The notes beneath the pieces are model-generated. The model was not told the DNA's origin, made no database searches, and saw only the letters and a program-made list of their open reading frames with translations. From contig NZ_AYTW01000013.1 of the NCBI RefSeq assembly GCF_002752635.1, positions 32,546 through 96,545 of the forward strand: a stretch of 64,000 nt of DNA, in the 5' to 3' direction. This document shows, piece by piece, positions 1 to 9,414 of this stretch; the stretch's first letter is position 1, and every line of letters starts with the position of its first letter. Both the position numbers and the translations under genes were made by a program. The stretch comes from Mesotoga sp. Brook.08.105.5.1. Lineage in GTDB: Bacteria > Thermotogota > Thermotogae > Petrotogales > Kosmotogaceae.

Positions 1-2
1 GT

Positions 3-662
3 CAACAGCAGAGAGTTGCATTGGCGAGAAGCCTTGTTATGGAGCCGAGCGTTCTTCTTTTTGATGAGCCGCTCTCGAATCTCGATGCGAAATTAAGGGA
101 ATCGATGAGGCTCGAAATCCGTCGAATACAGCAAGAGGTTGACATCACCAGTGTGTACGTTACTCACGACCAGGTAGAGGCGATGAGTATTTCCGATGTC
201 ATTGTGGTAATGAACGACGGAAAAGTAATGCAAATAGGAAGTCCGTTTGATATCTACGCCAGACCACAGAACAGTTTTGTAGCAGACTTCATCGGACGGG
301 TCAATTTCATCGACGGGGAAGTGGAATCTGTCGACGGCGACTCAGTGACCGTGTTGTGCAGCTCTCTGGGAAAGAGGTTTGTAGGCAGTAAGGGAGGTGA
401 ATTCGCTGTCGGAGACAGTGTTAGGATAGTATTGAGACCGGAATCCCTTTCTGACAGGGAAGAAGACAAGATCAATATTCTTAATGGGAAGGTCTTGAAG
501 TATGTCTTCCTCGGATCGAATGTTGAATATGAGATAGAGCTTCCGGATGGAAAGAGGTTGAACGCAGTGACTTTCAACCCAATTGAAAGAAAGTTTCCCG
601 TTGTAGGCAAGGAAACCGAACTTTTCTTCTCAAAGAAAAGTGCATGGGTCATAAAGAGCTGA
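3..662 (+). CDS. Sugar ABC transporter ATP-binding protein (MalK/UgpC type), 5' end outside window
   Basis: C-terminal 220 residues of a carbohydrate-importer ATPase. The reading frame is open from the window edge and starts inside the ABC signature (QQQRVALAR). It continues with Walker B ([12 protein letters not shown]) and the H-loop (VYVTHDQ). After the nucleotide-binding domain comes a MalK-type regulatory OB/TOBE region (about residues 90-213, with [10 protein letters not shown]). It energises a membrane permease pair that lies upstream, outside the window. The TTG at 21 is internal, not the true start, because conserved signature residues precede it. The stop is followed after one base by the next gene, so they are probably co-transcribed. 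The substrate cannot be told from this fragment. Confidence 0.93.
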   Translation, partial: QQQRVALARSLVMEPSVLLFDEPLSNLDAKLRESMRLEIRRIQQEVDITSVYVTHDQVEAMSISDVIVVMNDGKVMQIGSPFDIYARPQNSFVADFIGRVNFIDGEVESVDGDSVTVLCSSLGKRFVGSKGGEFAVGDSVRIVLRPESLSDREEDKINILNGKVLKYVFLGSNVEYEIELPDGKRLNAVTFNPIERKFPVVGKETELFFSKKSAWVIKS

Positions 663-663
663 T

Positions 664-1596
664 ATGGATGGTCATGATGTTCTGACCTATTACTGTCTGG
701 ATAGGTGCAAGGGCTTTCTCTCTGAGAAAGTAGAGGTTACGCCTTATACTTATGAAGAAGAAGACCCAGGCCCTTACAGTCTTTCAGAGAGAGGCTTCGA
801 AGATTATCTGGGGCGACAGTACCTTTCCGATTCGGACGAAGAGCTGCGGTTGGATTTCTTCGAGAATTCGTTGCCGATCGAGGGCAAAGCCCCCGCCTGG
901 CAGATAATGACCGTCTACTCTTATGAACCTGATTTTGGAATGGATAGAGACCTAAAGCTCTCTCCACTGCAAAGGTTTATGGGAAGCAGCGGAATGTGGC
1001 GACATGAAGAGTATCACATCATACTTCGCTTTGGCGAAGTGACAAAGAGATTTCTTCATTTCGATCAAATGAGCGAACTAGCTATGCAAAAGGGTGACAG
1101 GTACTGGGCTCTGAGATTTGCGGCCAGAGCAATTCACTATCTTGAAGACTGCGGAACCCCGTACCACACCTCTCCGGGGACCCTCTTCGAAGTACTCAAG
1201 ATTCCTTTTCTTTACAAGAGGCAGTTCAAGAAGATAAGCACATTCCACAAATTCCACGACAGGTACTTAGGCTACCGGCTTTGGAGAGAGTACGGTACGT
1301 ACATTGAAGAGATCAAGACCGCGGAGCCCAACGATCCAAAATCCCTAGAAGTCGTGGCTAAAACAACGAGAAGGGAAGCATTGCGGCTTCTTCCCGAGAC
1401 CGAGCGATCAATCAAGACTTTGCTCGACGAGGACCCGCCGATGTTTTCCGGAATAGAGTGCTCAAAAGATTACTATGACATTCTGGTTGCTTGTAAAGAT
1501 ACAAGCGAACTTGACCGAATGAGCCGTAAAGTGCTGAAGAATACCTCTTCAGCTGTGAAGACATACCTGAAGCATCTTGACCAGAGGTTCTCTTAG
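664..1596 (+). CDS. Zinc-dependent phospholipase C / S1-P1 nuclease-like protein
   Basis: 310 residues. The middle carries a run of helices with metal-ligand-like residues: WRHEEYH (about 115), FLHFDQMSELA (about 137) and HYLEDCGTPYHTSPG (about 163). The last resembles the HYxxDxxQPxH helix of the zinc phospholipase C / P1 nuclease superfamily, where three zinc ions are bound by His, Asp and Glu. No signal peptide is visible, which is unusual because most family members are secreted. It starts one base after the ABC ATPase stop, so it is probably translated from the same message. Substrate (phospholipid or nucleic acid) is unknown; the family call is a motif-based inference. Confidence 0.6.
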   Translation: MDGHDVLTYYCLDRCKGFLSEKVEVTPYTYEEEDPGPYSLSERGFEDYLGRQYLSDSDEELRLDFFENSLPIEGKAPAWQIMTVYSYEPDFGMDRDLKLSPLQRFMGSSGMWRHEEYHIILRFGEVTKRFLHFDQMSELAMQKGDRYWALRFAARAIHYLEDCGTPYHTSPGTLFEVLKIPFLYKRQFKKISTFHKFHDRYLGYRLWREYGTYIEEIKTAEPNDPKSLEVVAKTTRREALRLLPETERSIKTLLDEDPPMFSGIECSKDYYDILVACKDTSELDRMSRKVLKNTSSAVKTYLKHLDQRFS

Positions 1597-1644
1597 AAGA
1601 TCCTTCGGGGAAAGAGCCAAGGCACAGAAAAGCCTCTGGGGACG

Positions 1645-1790
1645 CAAAGCTGCCTTCGGCAAGAGGCGAGGCCGACTACGTCGGGAGGTGACGCTTCTGC
1701 GCAGGAAGTGATTCTGGAATAAAACTTCAGACGCAAGGCCGGCAAGAACGGCCAGGTCGGAATGCTGCCTTCGGCAGGTGGCGAGGAATC
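1645..1790. repeat. Tandem array of small hairpin units (array 1)
   Basis: The gene-free gap between two convergent genes holds about six units of 20-26 nt. Each begins with a linker resembling GAGGTGACGC, GAAGTGATTC or GACGCAAGGC and continues with a short self-complementary stem: GCTGCC-ttc-GGCA, CCGAC-tac-GTCGG, CTGCGCAG, CTG...CAG, GGCCG-loop-CGGCC, GCTGCC-ttc-GGCAG. The stems differ in sequence but keep pairing. The same unit design occurs at 24.0-24.2 kb on the other strand. No open frame of note crosses it. Confidence 0.6.
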
Positions 1791-1829
1791 AACAACGAAC
1801 AACTTCATTCTTGAGAGAGTATCAGAGCT

Positions 1830-4800
1830 TTAGGATTTGAACTCAAATCCCTCGTCGAAGACTTCTAGGCAGACATTAACGACCTTTCTGTCGTAATACT
1901 TGCCCGAGTTTTGGATTATCTCTTCAAGGGCCTTGTCCATTCCCAGCGAAGCTCTGTATGGTCTGTGTGAAGACATAGCTTCAACAACATCGGCTACGGC
2001 GATTATTCGGGCTTCAATTCTAATATCGTCTCCCTTAAGTCCTCGAGGGTAACCCGAGCCGTCAAGCCTTTCATGATGCTGGAACACTATTTCCGCTATA
2101 GGCCACGGGAAATAGACTCCCTTAAGTATTTCGTAACCCTTTGCAGAATGCTCTCTAACAAGGTGATACTCGAGATCGTTAAGTCTCACGGGCTTTGTCA
2201 GTATTTCTGTCGGTACCGCACTCTTTCCTATGTCGTGAAGCAACGCGGCAACTCGAATCGATTCGATAATGTCCTTGTATTCATCATTATCTGAATATAG
2301 TCTTCGGGCAATAGCAACTGAAAGCTCACTCACCCGTTTCTGATGGCCGGAAGTGTATGGATCTCTCGCCTCGACAAGAGATGACAGTGTGTTTATTAGT
2401 GATTCAAGGCTTCTTTGAACCGACTCCTCTGATCTCTTTCTTTCGGTAATATCTAGAACAATCGCGACGAATACACGCTCATATTCGTCTTCATGTAGTT
2501 GAAGTCTCACTTCCACGGGATAGGCAGTTCCGTCTTTTCTGACATGCTCGGTCTCAAAGACTTCATAGGACATCGGGTCTTTTTTGAGTCTGTTCAGAAC
2601 TTCCTCAAAAACTCCTCTATCCATCTTGAGTTGCAGATCCAGAGGAGTCATTTTACGCAGTTCATCAAGAGTGTAACCCGAGTTTTCCGTAGCTCCTCTA
2701 TTCGCTTGAAGGAAACGCAATGAGTCCGGGTCGAACAAATACATCTCATTGAACGAGAGATCTATGACACTCCCAAGCCTCTTAAGGGCCATTTCGGCAA
2801 TCCTTCGACTTGTAATGTCCAGAGCGATAGCGGCGATCATCGGTTTGTCGCCTTCGGAAGGTATGGGGAATTTCTGTACATAGAGGATCTTCTCCTGACC
2901 GTCGGCAGCCATAATCCTTTCTTCCCTCACTATCTGTTCTCCATTCTGAGTTCGCAGGTCGTCGTCAAGTATATCTCTGCCTAGCTTTCCGGGGTAGTTT
3001 TCCTTCGGATCTCTTCCAATCCAGTCGTCCTTGAACCCGAACATCTTGCTTGCAAAATCGTTGAAGTATGTCATTCTCAAATTGCTGTCCGAAATGAATA
3101 CCGCTCCGGGAAGTCTATCCATGAACAGAGAGAATCTTCTCTGGAGAAGTTTCTCGTTCTTCTCAAGCTTGAGCTTGTAGATTGCGTAAGAGATATCGTC
3201 GACTATTTCGGAGAAGAGCTCTCTTTCTTCCTTTGAAAGATAGAAACTTGCCTTAATGACAACTGCCATGGCCCCCATGCAGTTGTCAGCAACTCTTAAG
3301 CCTTTTGCAAACACCGCAAGATCACCGGAGTCGCTAAATGTCAAGCACTTCTCGTGGTATTCCTTACTTTCGATCGAAATAACGCCTTCCCTTTCCATTG
3401 CCTCTCTCAGCATGGGAGGAATATGACCTGATTCTAAACTGGATTCTATTTCCAGCAGTTGAGATCTGCTGAAGCCCGAGGCGGCCCAGCTTGAAAGGTC
3501 CCCATTATTGGTCAACAGAATCATGCATCTCTCAAACCCTCTGGAGCCGGTCATCAACTCGGCACTCTTCTTTATGAGATCATCGATATCATTTTCGGTA
3601 ACGATCAGACGATTAACTCTTCTAATTGAGGAAAGAACTCCGCTCTGGTGTTCTAGCTGAGCTTCAATTCTCATTGATGAAATGCCGAATGAGATGTCTT
3701 CAGCAAGCTCCTCCAAGAGTCGAACTTCCTCGCTATCAAAAGCGTCTTCATACTCCGAGTAAATCACCAGGCTGCCTATTACCCTCTTATCGACTAAAAG
3801 AGGGATTGCAACCGAGGCTTTCAGCCCGTACTTCAAAACAGTGTCTTTCCAAGGCAGATAATCGGGGGAACGATCAATACTCCTGGTAATAATGGTCATT
3901 CCGGTCTTAATAGCTTTTCCTATGGCACTTCTGCTCAGTTCGCTTTCATCCCAGGTAATTGCAACTTCAAACGGATAGTCCTTTGCCTTTCCGCTGACGG
4001 CAACCGGGTCAAGAGTCTTTTCTCCGGGCCTCTTAAAAGCTACCCAGGCAAGCGGGAAATCTCCAATCTTGGCGACGATATCACAAAGTCCATTGAGAAG
4101 AGATGCTTCTTCCTTTGCATGAATTAAGAACTCATTTGCCCTGAACATCAGTGTTAGCAACTTGTTGAGCCTTTGGAGTCTCATTTCGGCCGCTCTGTGC
4201 TGTGTTAGATCCGTATGGATCCCGACCATTCTCAAGGGTTCGCCGCTACCGTTCCTCGATACTACCTTTCCACTGTCGAGAACCCAGACAGACGAGCCGT
4301 CCTTCCCAATAAGCCTATACTCCAGCTGATAATTGGGTGTCTTGCCTGTAAGGCATTTCTCCAGAAGAGACTCCACTTCAGCGAGATCTTCCGGATGAAC
4401 TCTCTTCTTCCATTCCTCTACGCTACTGGAGATCTCTTCATCAGAGAAACCCAGCATCTCCTTCCATCTTCTTGAGAAGAAAACGTGACCGGTCTTGATA
4501 TTCCAATCCCACACACCTTCTTCCGAGGCGTCTATTGCAAAAGTCAACCTTTCTAGACTGTCCTTCATATCGTCCTGAATCGAGATTCTCTCTAGGGTAT
4601 TTGAAAGAACCGAAGTCGCGGATAAGAGTAGCTTCCTCTCTTCTTTCAGGAAAGGTTCATCTTTGAAGAGTGATTCGTTGATAAGCGATACACTTACCTC
4701 TCCCATCTTCTTTCCATTTACGACTATGTCGGAAGAGATCGCCCTTTCGTTCGACCAATTGTCTCCAGAATTCCAAATACTCCCGTTGAATTCGATTCTT

Positions 4801-4988
4801 ATAGATACTTGATCGGTGAACCTGAATCCTTTGGGAAGCTGATCAATTAACAGACCGACCGCTTCATTTGCCGTCGAGGATCCGTGAAGCGCGCTGGAGA
4901 TCTTGTAGATACAATCCAGTTCTTTCATTTGCTCCTGAAGAGCGAGGATGGATTTCGCCAGTTTGTCGCTACCTTCTTCAATCGTCAC
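1830..4988 (-). CDS. Multi-sensor cyclic-di-GMP phosphodiesterase (PAS/GAF/HD-GYP)
   Basis: 1052 residues with no membrane segment. An N-terminal helical region (coiled-coil-like, residues 1-40) leads into a degenerate sensor. Then come a PAS domain (about 145-265, with HPEDLAEV and a PAC end), a GAF domain (about 275-440), a second GAF-like domain (about 445-610), two PAS domains (about 625-740 and 745-865) and a C-terminal HD-GYP domain (about 870-1040). The catalytic HDIGK and HHERLDGSGYP motifs are intact, including the GYP triplet that marks c-di-GMP hydrolases. It probably lowers c-di-GMP in response to cytosolic ligands. No GGDEF domain is present in it or elsewhere in the window. It is monocistronic and convergent with the gene upstream in coordinates. 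Confidence 0.9.
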   Translation of the reverse strand: MTIEEGSDKLAKSILALQEQMKELDCIYKISSALHGSSTANEAVGLLIDQLPKGFRFTDQVSIRIEFNGSIWNSGDNWSNERAISSDIVVNGKKMGEVSVSLINESLFKDEPFLKEERKLLLSATSVLSNTLERISIQDDMKDSLERLTFAIDASEEGVWDWNIKTGHVFFSRRWKEMLGFSDEEISSSVEEWKKRVHPEDLAEVESLLEKCLTGKTPNYQLEYRLIGKDGSSVWVLDSGKVVSRNGSGEPLRMVGIHTDLTQHRAAEMRLQRLNKLLTLMFRANEFLIHAKEEASLLNGLCDIVAKIGDFPLAWVAFKRPGEKTLDPVAVSGKAKDYPFEVAITWDESELSRSAIGKAIKTGMTIITRSIDRSPDYLPWKDTVLKYGLKASVAIPLLVDKRVIGSLVIYSEYEDAFDSEEVRLLEELAEDISFGISSMRIEAQLEHQSGVLSSIRRVNRLIVTENDIDDLIKKSAELMTGSRGFERCMILLTNNGDLSSWAASGFSRSQLLEIESSLESGHIPPMLREAMEREGVISIESKEYHEKCLTFSDSGDLAVFAKGLRVADNCMGAMAVVIKASFYLSKEERELFSEIVDDISYAIYKLKLEKNEKLLQRRFSLFMDRLPGAVFISDSNLRMTYFNDFASKMFGFKDDWIGRDPKENYPGKLGRDILDDDLRTQNGEQIVREERIMAADGQEKILYVQKFPIPSEGDKPMIAAIALDITSRRIAEMALKRLGSVIDLSFNEMYLFDPDSLRFLQANRGATENSGYTLDELRKMTPLDLQLKMDRGVFEEVLNRLKKDPMSYEVFETEHVRKDGTAYPVEVRLQLHEDEYERVFVAIVLDITERKRSEESVQRSLESLINTLSSLVEARDPYTSGHQKRVSELSVAIARRLYSDNDEYKDIIESIRVAALLHDIGKSAVPTEILTKPVRLNDLEYHLVREHSAKGYEILKGVYFPWPIAEIVFQHHERLDGSGYPRGLKGDDIRIEARIIAVADVVEAMSSHRPYRASLGMDKALEEIIQNSGKYYDRKVVNVCLEVFDEGFEFKS

Positions 4989-5074
4989 ATAAACGCCTCG
5001 CTCTGCAGTAGTCTAGAATCATTCTAGCATTAAACAGCCAGGCAACAAAAGGTTATGATGACAACGAAAATAAC

Positions 5075-5095
5075 CGTCCCGAAGAGTGCGGGACG
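5075..5095 (-). terminator. Rho-independent terminator of the polyferredoxin gene
   Basis: Read on the minus strand, CGTCCCG and CGGGACG pair perfectly around a 7-nt loop and are followed by GTTATTTTCG. It lies 45 nt past the stop of the 4Fe-4S gene. Confidence 0.6.
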
Positions 5096-5139
5096 ATGAA
5101 TAAGTGTTTGCAGAAAGCATCACTACTAAGGGTATTCAA

Positions 5140-5793
5140 TCACTCGGATCTAGAGTATGTTATTGACAGTTTAGGACACTTTTCCTTGCACTTGAGGCAA
5201 ACGAGGCACTCTGAATTGTCTATCTTCATTCCATCACTCTCTTTTTCTATGGCGCTAACGGGGCAGACCTTCTGGCAGATTCCGCAGGATACGCATGAAG
5301 GTTTGTCAATCTTCATACCGAAAAACGGTTTCTTCGAGAAAAACGTTAGTAGCGTCCCAAAGGGACACATGTACCTGTGCCAGAACTCCTCCTCAAATAT
5401 CAGAGTAACCAATACCGAAAACACTGTGATGTAAAGAAGGAGATTGATCTTGATTTTGAAAACCCTAACCGCAATCATAAGCACCACAAAGAGTATCAGA
5501 ATCGTCCATCTGAATACGCCGTTCTTGAATATCGCCGGCGTTCTTAGCCTCTTCAGCCTCAATTTCGCATACAACCAGTCTATTGGTCTGAACAGGGTCT
5601 CCATGGGGCAGATCCATCCACAATAGACTCTCCCCAGAAAGAGAGCTCCCAGAAGTCCAACGCCGAATATCAAGAACCATCTCTGCAAATCCCTGTTTCG
5701 CAGCAAGAATACGAAGAGAGCGAGAAAAAGGACCTCCACGATAACTCTTAGTGTTGCAGCTTTTTTGCTAGACATAATCATCTCTCCTTTCAT
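5140..5793 (-). CDS. Membrane-bound 4Fe-4S binding protein (NapH/polyferredoxin type)
   Basis: 217 residues with about four hydrophobic segments in the first 130 residues. Between them are the CGWICPMET and CPFGTL cysteine motifs typical of NapH/MauN/CcoG-like electron-transfer membrane proteins. The C-terminal third is a ferredoxin domain with CxxCGxCxxxCP (CVSCGICQKVCP) and a second CLVCLKCKEKCP motif, enough ligands for two 4Fe-4S clusters. It probably moves electrons at the inner membrane, but no partner reductase lies nearby. The start ATG is preceded by GGAGAG. Downstream there is a convincing terminator. Its physiological acceptor is not evident. Confidence 0.85.
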   Translation of the reverse strand: MKGEMIMSSKKAATLRVIVEVLFLALFVFLLRNRDLQRWFLIFGVGLLGALFLGRVYCGWICPMETLFRPIDWLYAKLRLKRLRTPAIFKNGVFRWTILILFVVLMIAVRVFKIKINLLLYITVFSVLVTLIFEEEFWHRYMCPFGTLLTFFSKKPFFGMKIDKPSCVSCGICQKVCPVSAIEKESDGMKIDNSECLVCLKCKEKCPKLSITYSRSE

Positions 5794-5917
5794 TCAGAGT
5801 CTATAGCAAACAGAGAGTCAAGTACGTGACATAAGTCACGAACTCGGTATTGTCAGTCGAAATCGAATTCAAGCTGGTATAGTCTTCTATATATCCGTAA
5901 ATGCGGGGGGTGTTTCT

Positions 5918-6697
5918 TTGAAGAAGATCGAAGGAAGTGAATGGAAGAGACTCCTTCCTTTTCTGTACAGAAACAAGGAGTTCAACATGTTCATTATTGG
6001 AGATATCGAGAATACGAGTTCCGATTCAGAGCATATGGAGATATTCCTCGATGGAGATCTAGACGACCCGAAAGGTGTCCTCCTTCGTTACTACAAGTTC
6101 TTCATTCTAGCCGATTCCAGTAGAATGGATTTTCGAGAAGCTGCAGGTATCATAAAGAGGGATGTTCGGGCAATGATGCTTACCGGAAGCGTATACGGGA
6201 TAGACAAAATGGTTCCGTATCTTAGTGGGATGTGTGAGGAAGAGGACGCTCTGCGTTTTGCCGTCATGAAGGAACCCAACCTTGTCGAGTCTGTATTTGA
6301 AGTGAGAAGAGCAACGATGAAGGATGCCGCAAAGCTTCTGGAATTTCTTTGCTCAGTAGAAGAGTTTCATGCTACGGAAGAAGAGTCTTTCATGGCTACA
6401 CTTAGAGATGGAAGTACCCGTAGATATATAATAGAAGAAGATAGTGAGATCCTGGCTACGGCTGCCAGTACTTCCGAGAGTTGCGATATGGCGATGATCA
6501 TTGCAGTTGCAACTAGGAAGGACCATAGAGGGCGAGGCCTGGCATCGGCAGTAGTATCCAGACTCTGCGGGGATCTCCTTGCCGAAGGAAAGACTCCCTG
6601 TCTGCTCTACGACAATCCTGATACGGGTAGAATCTACAATCGACTTGGATTCAGGGAGATCGGGGAGTTAAAGACGCTAAGATTTAAGAAACCATAG
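5918..6697 (+). CDS. GNAT family N-acetyltransferase
   Basis: 259 residues starting with TTG behind a purine-rich GGGGGGTG ribosome site. The C-terminal half (about 130-259) is a GCN5-related acetyltransferase domain. It shows the acetyl-CoA pyrophosphate loop RKDHRGRGLAS and the terminal YNRLGFREIG segment. The N-terminal half looks like a diverged, non-catalytic GNAT-type fold (FIIGDIEN at residue 26), as seen in two-domain members. Substrate is unknown. It is divergently transcribed from the polyferredoxin gene and stands alone. Confidence 0.8.
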   Translation: MKKIEGSEWKRLLPFLYRNKEFNMFIIGDIENTSSDSEHMEIFLDGDLDDPKGVLLRYYKFFILADSSRMDFREAAGIIKRDVRAMMLTGSVYGIDKMVPYLSGMCEEEDALRFAVMKEPNLVESVFEVRRATMKDAAKLLEFLCSVEEFHATEEESFMATLRDGSTRRYIIEEDSEILATAASTSESCDMAMIIAVATRKDHRGRGLASAVVSRLCGDLLAEGKTPCLLYDNPDTGRIYNRLGFREIGELKTLRFKKP

Positions 6698-6703
6698 ATT
6701 CAT

Positions 6704-7169
6704 TTAGAAATCGATTACTAGACCTACTTGACCCATCGGGACGAAGCTGGTTTCTGGAGAAATGATTCTTTGAACTACGTTCAGGTTCAATCCTAGCTGG
6801 GATCCGGCCTTAAGTCCAGGTGAGATATTTCATTTCGTTTCCACAAGCACGCCCAGAACTGCTGCGAGACTAAACGATTCGGAGATGATCGCTTCCAGGC
6901 AACCTCTCATAAGCGCTGAAACTTCCATTCTATCCTTTCGTAGCATTATCGATGAGCAACTGTATCCCCCTGTGAAAGAAAAAGGCCAGGGGCTGCCGGT
7001 CCGAATATCGTGATCGGCGGTATGCTCCAAATCCAAAGCAAAGACCAGAATCCATCTCAAAGGACAGACCGAATATTGAGAGACCTTCAATCCCCATCCT
7101 CAACGTAAGCCCCGGAAGTAACGAAATGAAAAGGAGAATCGCAATAATCGAAGCGAGAACTTTCCGCAT
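6704..7169 (-). pseudogene. Frameshifted exported beta-rich protein (remnant)
   Basis: Three frames share one decayed gene. The first frame gives a clean signal peptide (MRKVLASIIAILLFISLLPG) and then LTLRMGIEGLSIFGL. A second frame carries the middle. A third gives a C-terminus rich in alternating residues (GSQLGLNLNVVQRI, GQVGLVIDF) that ends in Phe at a TAA at 6704-6706. Signal peptide, alternating pattern and terminal Phe suggest a small outer-envelope beta-barrel-like protein. At least two frameshifts separate the pieces. A terminal Phe is only suggestive, so the barrel reading is an inference. Confidence 0.5.
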
Positions 7170-7295
7170 GATCCACCTCCCTTCTTCGGGAAGATTATAT
7201 TGTTTTGTCTTTCATAAATAGCCTCATCTTGTACACAGATGATCGGCAGGTTGATGATAAAATCTTACTAGTGACAAAGAGTGAGGTGTGAGTTG

Positions 7296-7709
7296 ATGGA
7301 GCATGGCAAGATATCGCCTAAGGAAGTAGTTGAGATCTTCTTTGACAGTTATAGAAATCACGATCTCGAGTCAATCGAATCGCTATGCTGTGCTGATATT
7401 ACCTATGTGAATCCCGAAGGGCTCGTAAGTAATGGGAAGGGTGAGTTTCTTGAGCTTCTGGAAAAGGAGTTTGATTCATTTGGGGTTCTCTTTGAGCCGA
7501 TATCTTGGGAAGTTACAGTTGAAAGAACCTCGTTCTGTTTTGTTTCATGGAAACGAGGTATGAAAATCGCAAGAAAAGCTGCATTCAGGAGAGTAGAGAT
7601 ATTCGGTTCGGCACTTGTTGTGAAAGCAGATGGCAAGTGGCAACTGATGCACTTCCAGCATGGCTTCACAAGTTCTTACTCCGGCCTTCTGAAAGCCAAG
7701 AAGAAGTGA
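7296..7709 (+). CDS. NTF2/SnoaL-like domain protein
   Basis: 137 residues from the ATG at 7296. GAGGTG at 7283-7288 is well placed for it, or for the TTG three bases earlier; the upstream GTG at 7281 is less likely. The N-terminus (EVVEIFFDSYRNHDLESIESLCCADITYVNP) has the alpha-helix/cone opening typical of SnoaL-like proteins. The C-terminus (GKWQLMHFQHGF) is the characteristic last strand with a conserved Trp-x-x-x-His-x-His pattern. The family includes ketosteroid isomerase-like enzymes and small ligand-binding proteins, so no reaction can be assigned. It stands alone, followed by a transporter remnant. Confidence 0.7.
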   Translation: MEHGKISPKEVVEIFFDSYRNHDLESIESLCCADITYVNPEGLVSNGKGEFLELLEKEFDSFGVLFEPISWEVTVERTSFCFVSWKRGMKIARKAAFRRVEIFGSALVVKADGKWQLMHFQHGFTSSYSGLLKAKKK

Positions 7710-7830
7710 CTGCAATCTCACGGATCGCTTTTTCTCGCTAAGGATAGTACATCTAAGTGATTTTCGGCACTACGAACCGACTAAACAGATCTGCCCGGCA
7801 ATTAGCATCATTTATCAGGAGGACAAATCT

Positions 7831-9089
7831 GTGGAAAACGACAGGAAAGCCTAACTCGTAGTCTTTAGTGGTTTGGGGTCAATTTGACTCTCGGGGTCCT
7901 TTATTCGTGGGGAATTATCTCAGCGGCCTTGATAGACGACTTCAACTGGACAGCAACGCAGACTCAGATTCCTTATATGCTTGCTTCAGCGGTCTTTGCT
8001 TTAAGCATGATTCCAGGAGGAAAGCTGCAGGATAGATTCGGTCCAAAGCCAGTTCTTTTCGTATCCTCACTTCTTGCGGGGATGGGTTTTATCTTCTCGG
8101 GGATGAATCTTACCGTAGCCGGGTTAACCTTCTTTTTCGGGTTCGTGTTCGGGCTTGCGATGGGATTTGGCTATTCGTAGCCAACACCGGTCGTGGTCAA
8201 GTGGTTTCATCCCGATCACAGAGGGCTGATATCAGGTATTGTTGTTAGCGGTTTTGGATTGGCACCTGTGTATATAGCGCCGCTGACTTCGAGCCTCATT
8301 GCTATGTTTGGACTGCCGACGGCTTTGGTGATTCTTGGTGTTCTCTTCTTTCTGATTCTGATTGTCTTTTCCTTCACCTTCCTAATCTCCAACCCTTCCG
8401 ATGGTGTGGAAAAGGTAAAACTTAAGAAGAAGCCTAGAAGAACCCATAGGCTGGCGACAAAGGATTACTCATTGTCCGAAATGATGAAGACACCGCAGTT
8501 CTATATTTAGTGGACCATGTTCTTCTTTGGTACGTTTGCAGGACTGCTCATTATCGGTCAGATGTCGAAGATAGGGCTAGAGCAGGCATCAATTAGCAAT
8601 GGATTTCTGCTGGTGGTTGTTTATGCGATTTTCAATTTCATTGGCCGGGTAACTTGGGGCACGATATCTGATTATATTGGAAGAACGGCCACCCTATTCA
8701 CTATGTTTGCCATTCAGGCTCTCATATACTTCCTTTTCAGTTCATTCACCAACCCTGTTGCTCTGTTGATAGGGAAGAGCGTTGTGGGATTCACTTTTGG
8801 CGGAATGCTCGCAATCTTTCCGGTTGTAACTGCCGATTTCTACGGTGTGAAGAATCTTGGACTGAATTACGGGGTAATGATAACGGCCTGGGGTGTAGGT
8901 GGAGTCATCGGCCCTTTGCTAGGTGGGATTGCGCGCGACCTTACGGGTGGATACGGGATAAGTTACTTGGTCTCAGCGGTTCTGAGTGTTTTGGGTGCAG
9001 TGCTAAGTCTTATAATCAGACATCCAGAAGCAGAAGACCGCAAGGGACGTTTGGGGGAACCGGATGGTAAAACGGGTGGAAGCACTTGA
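7831..9089 (+). pseudogene. MFS transporter, oxalate/formate antiporter (OFA) type, inactivated
   Basis: A GTG at 7831 behind AGGAGG begins a recognisable OFA-type major facilitator. It is interrupted by TAA at 7852, a frameshift before 7884, and in-frame TAG codons at 8178 and 8508. The three later pieces are in the same frame and join into a normal MFS: LTLGVLYSWGI, PGGKLQDRFGPKP, then PTPVVVKWFHPDHRGL, then WTMFFFGTFAGLLIIGQ and about six more membrane segments. Three nonsense changes plus a frameshift make sequencing error an unlikely sole cause. The full-length ancestor would be about 415 residues. The last 26 bases overlap the next gene, which is intact. Confidence 0.85.
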
Positions 9090-9414
9090 GAAGATCAGGA
9101 AGACTCTGGCCGTCCTATCGGACGACGTTCAGTGGAAACTAGATGACATCGTCCTAACGATAGGAGATCTCATAGATGCGGAAAGAGAGATAAAGGTGGA
9201 TTCTCTGAGAAAGATAGCAGCGATGAGTTCCCACAGGAGAAGACTTCTAAGCTATTACCTGATGGCTGTCGAAGAGAGAAATTCTTTTCTGAAGCAGAGA
9301 ATTGAAGACTTATGGCAAGTAGAAGACAATGAGCTTCAGGAGGTTATCGAGGATCTTCAAGAACTGTTCAGAGATTCTCAAGACATGAAGAACGAACCTC
9401 CAGCTGGAGACTAG
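9064..9414 (+). CDS. Hypothetical helical protein
   Basis: 116 residues, highly charged and predicted almost wholly alpha-helical, with two long amphipathic stretches (about 20-60 and 65-105). It has no membrane segment or known catalytic motif. The ATG lies inside the 3' end of the broken transporter gene. That suggests it was once translationally coupled to the transporter, and it remains open despite the transporter's decay. It ends 4 bases into the convergent csoR stop region. I do not recognise a family. Confidence 0.55.
   Translation: MVKRVEALEKIRKTLAVLSDDVQWKLDDIVLTIGDLIDAEREIKVDSLRKIAAMSSHRRRLLSYYLMAVEERNSFLKQRIEDLWQVEDNELQEVIEDLQELFRDSQDMKNEPPAGD

Noticed and set aside
1593..1808. 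71-codon minus-strand frame over hairpin array 1
   Set aside because: Translation of repeat stems; no start signal or domain.
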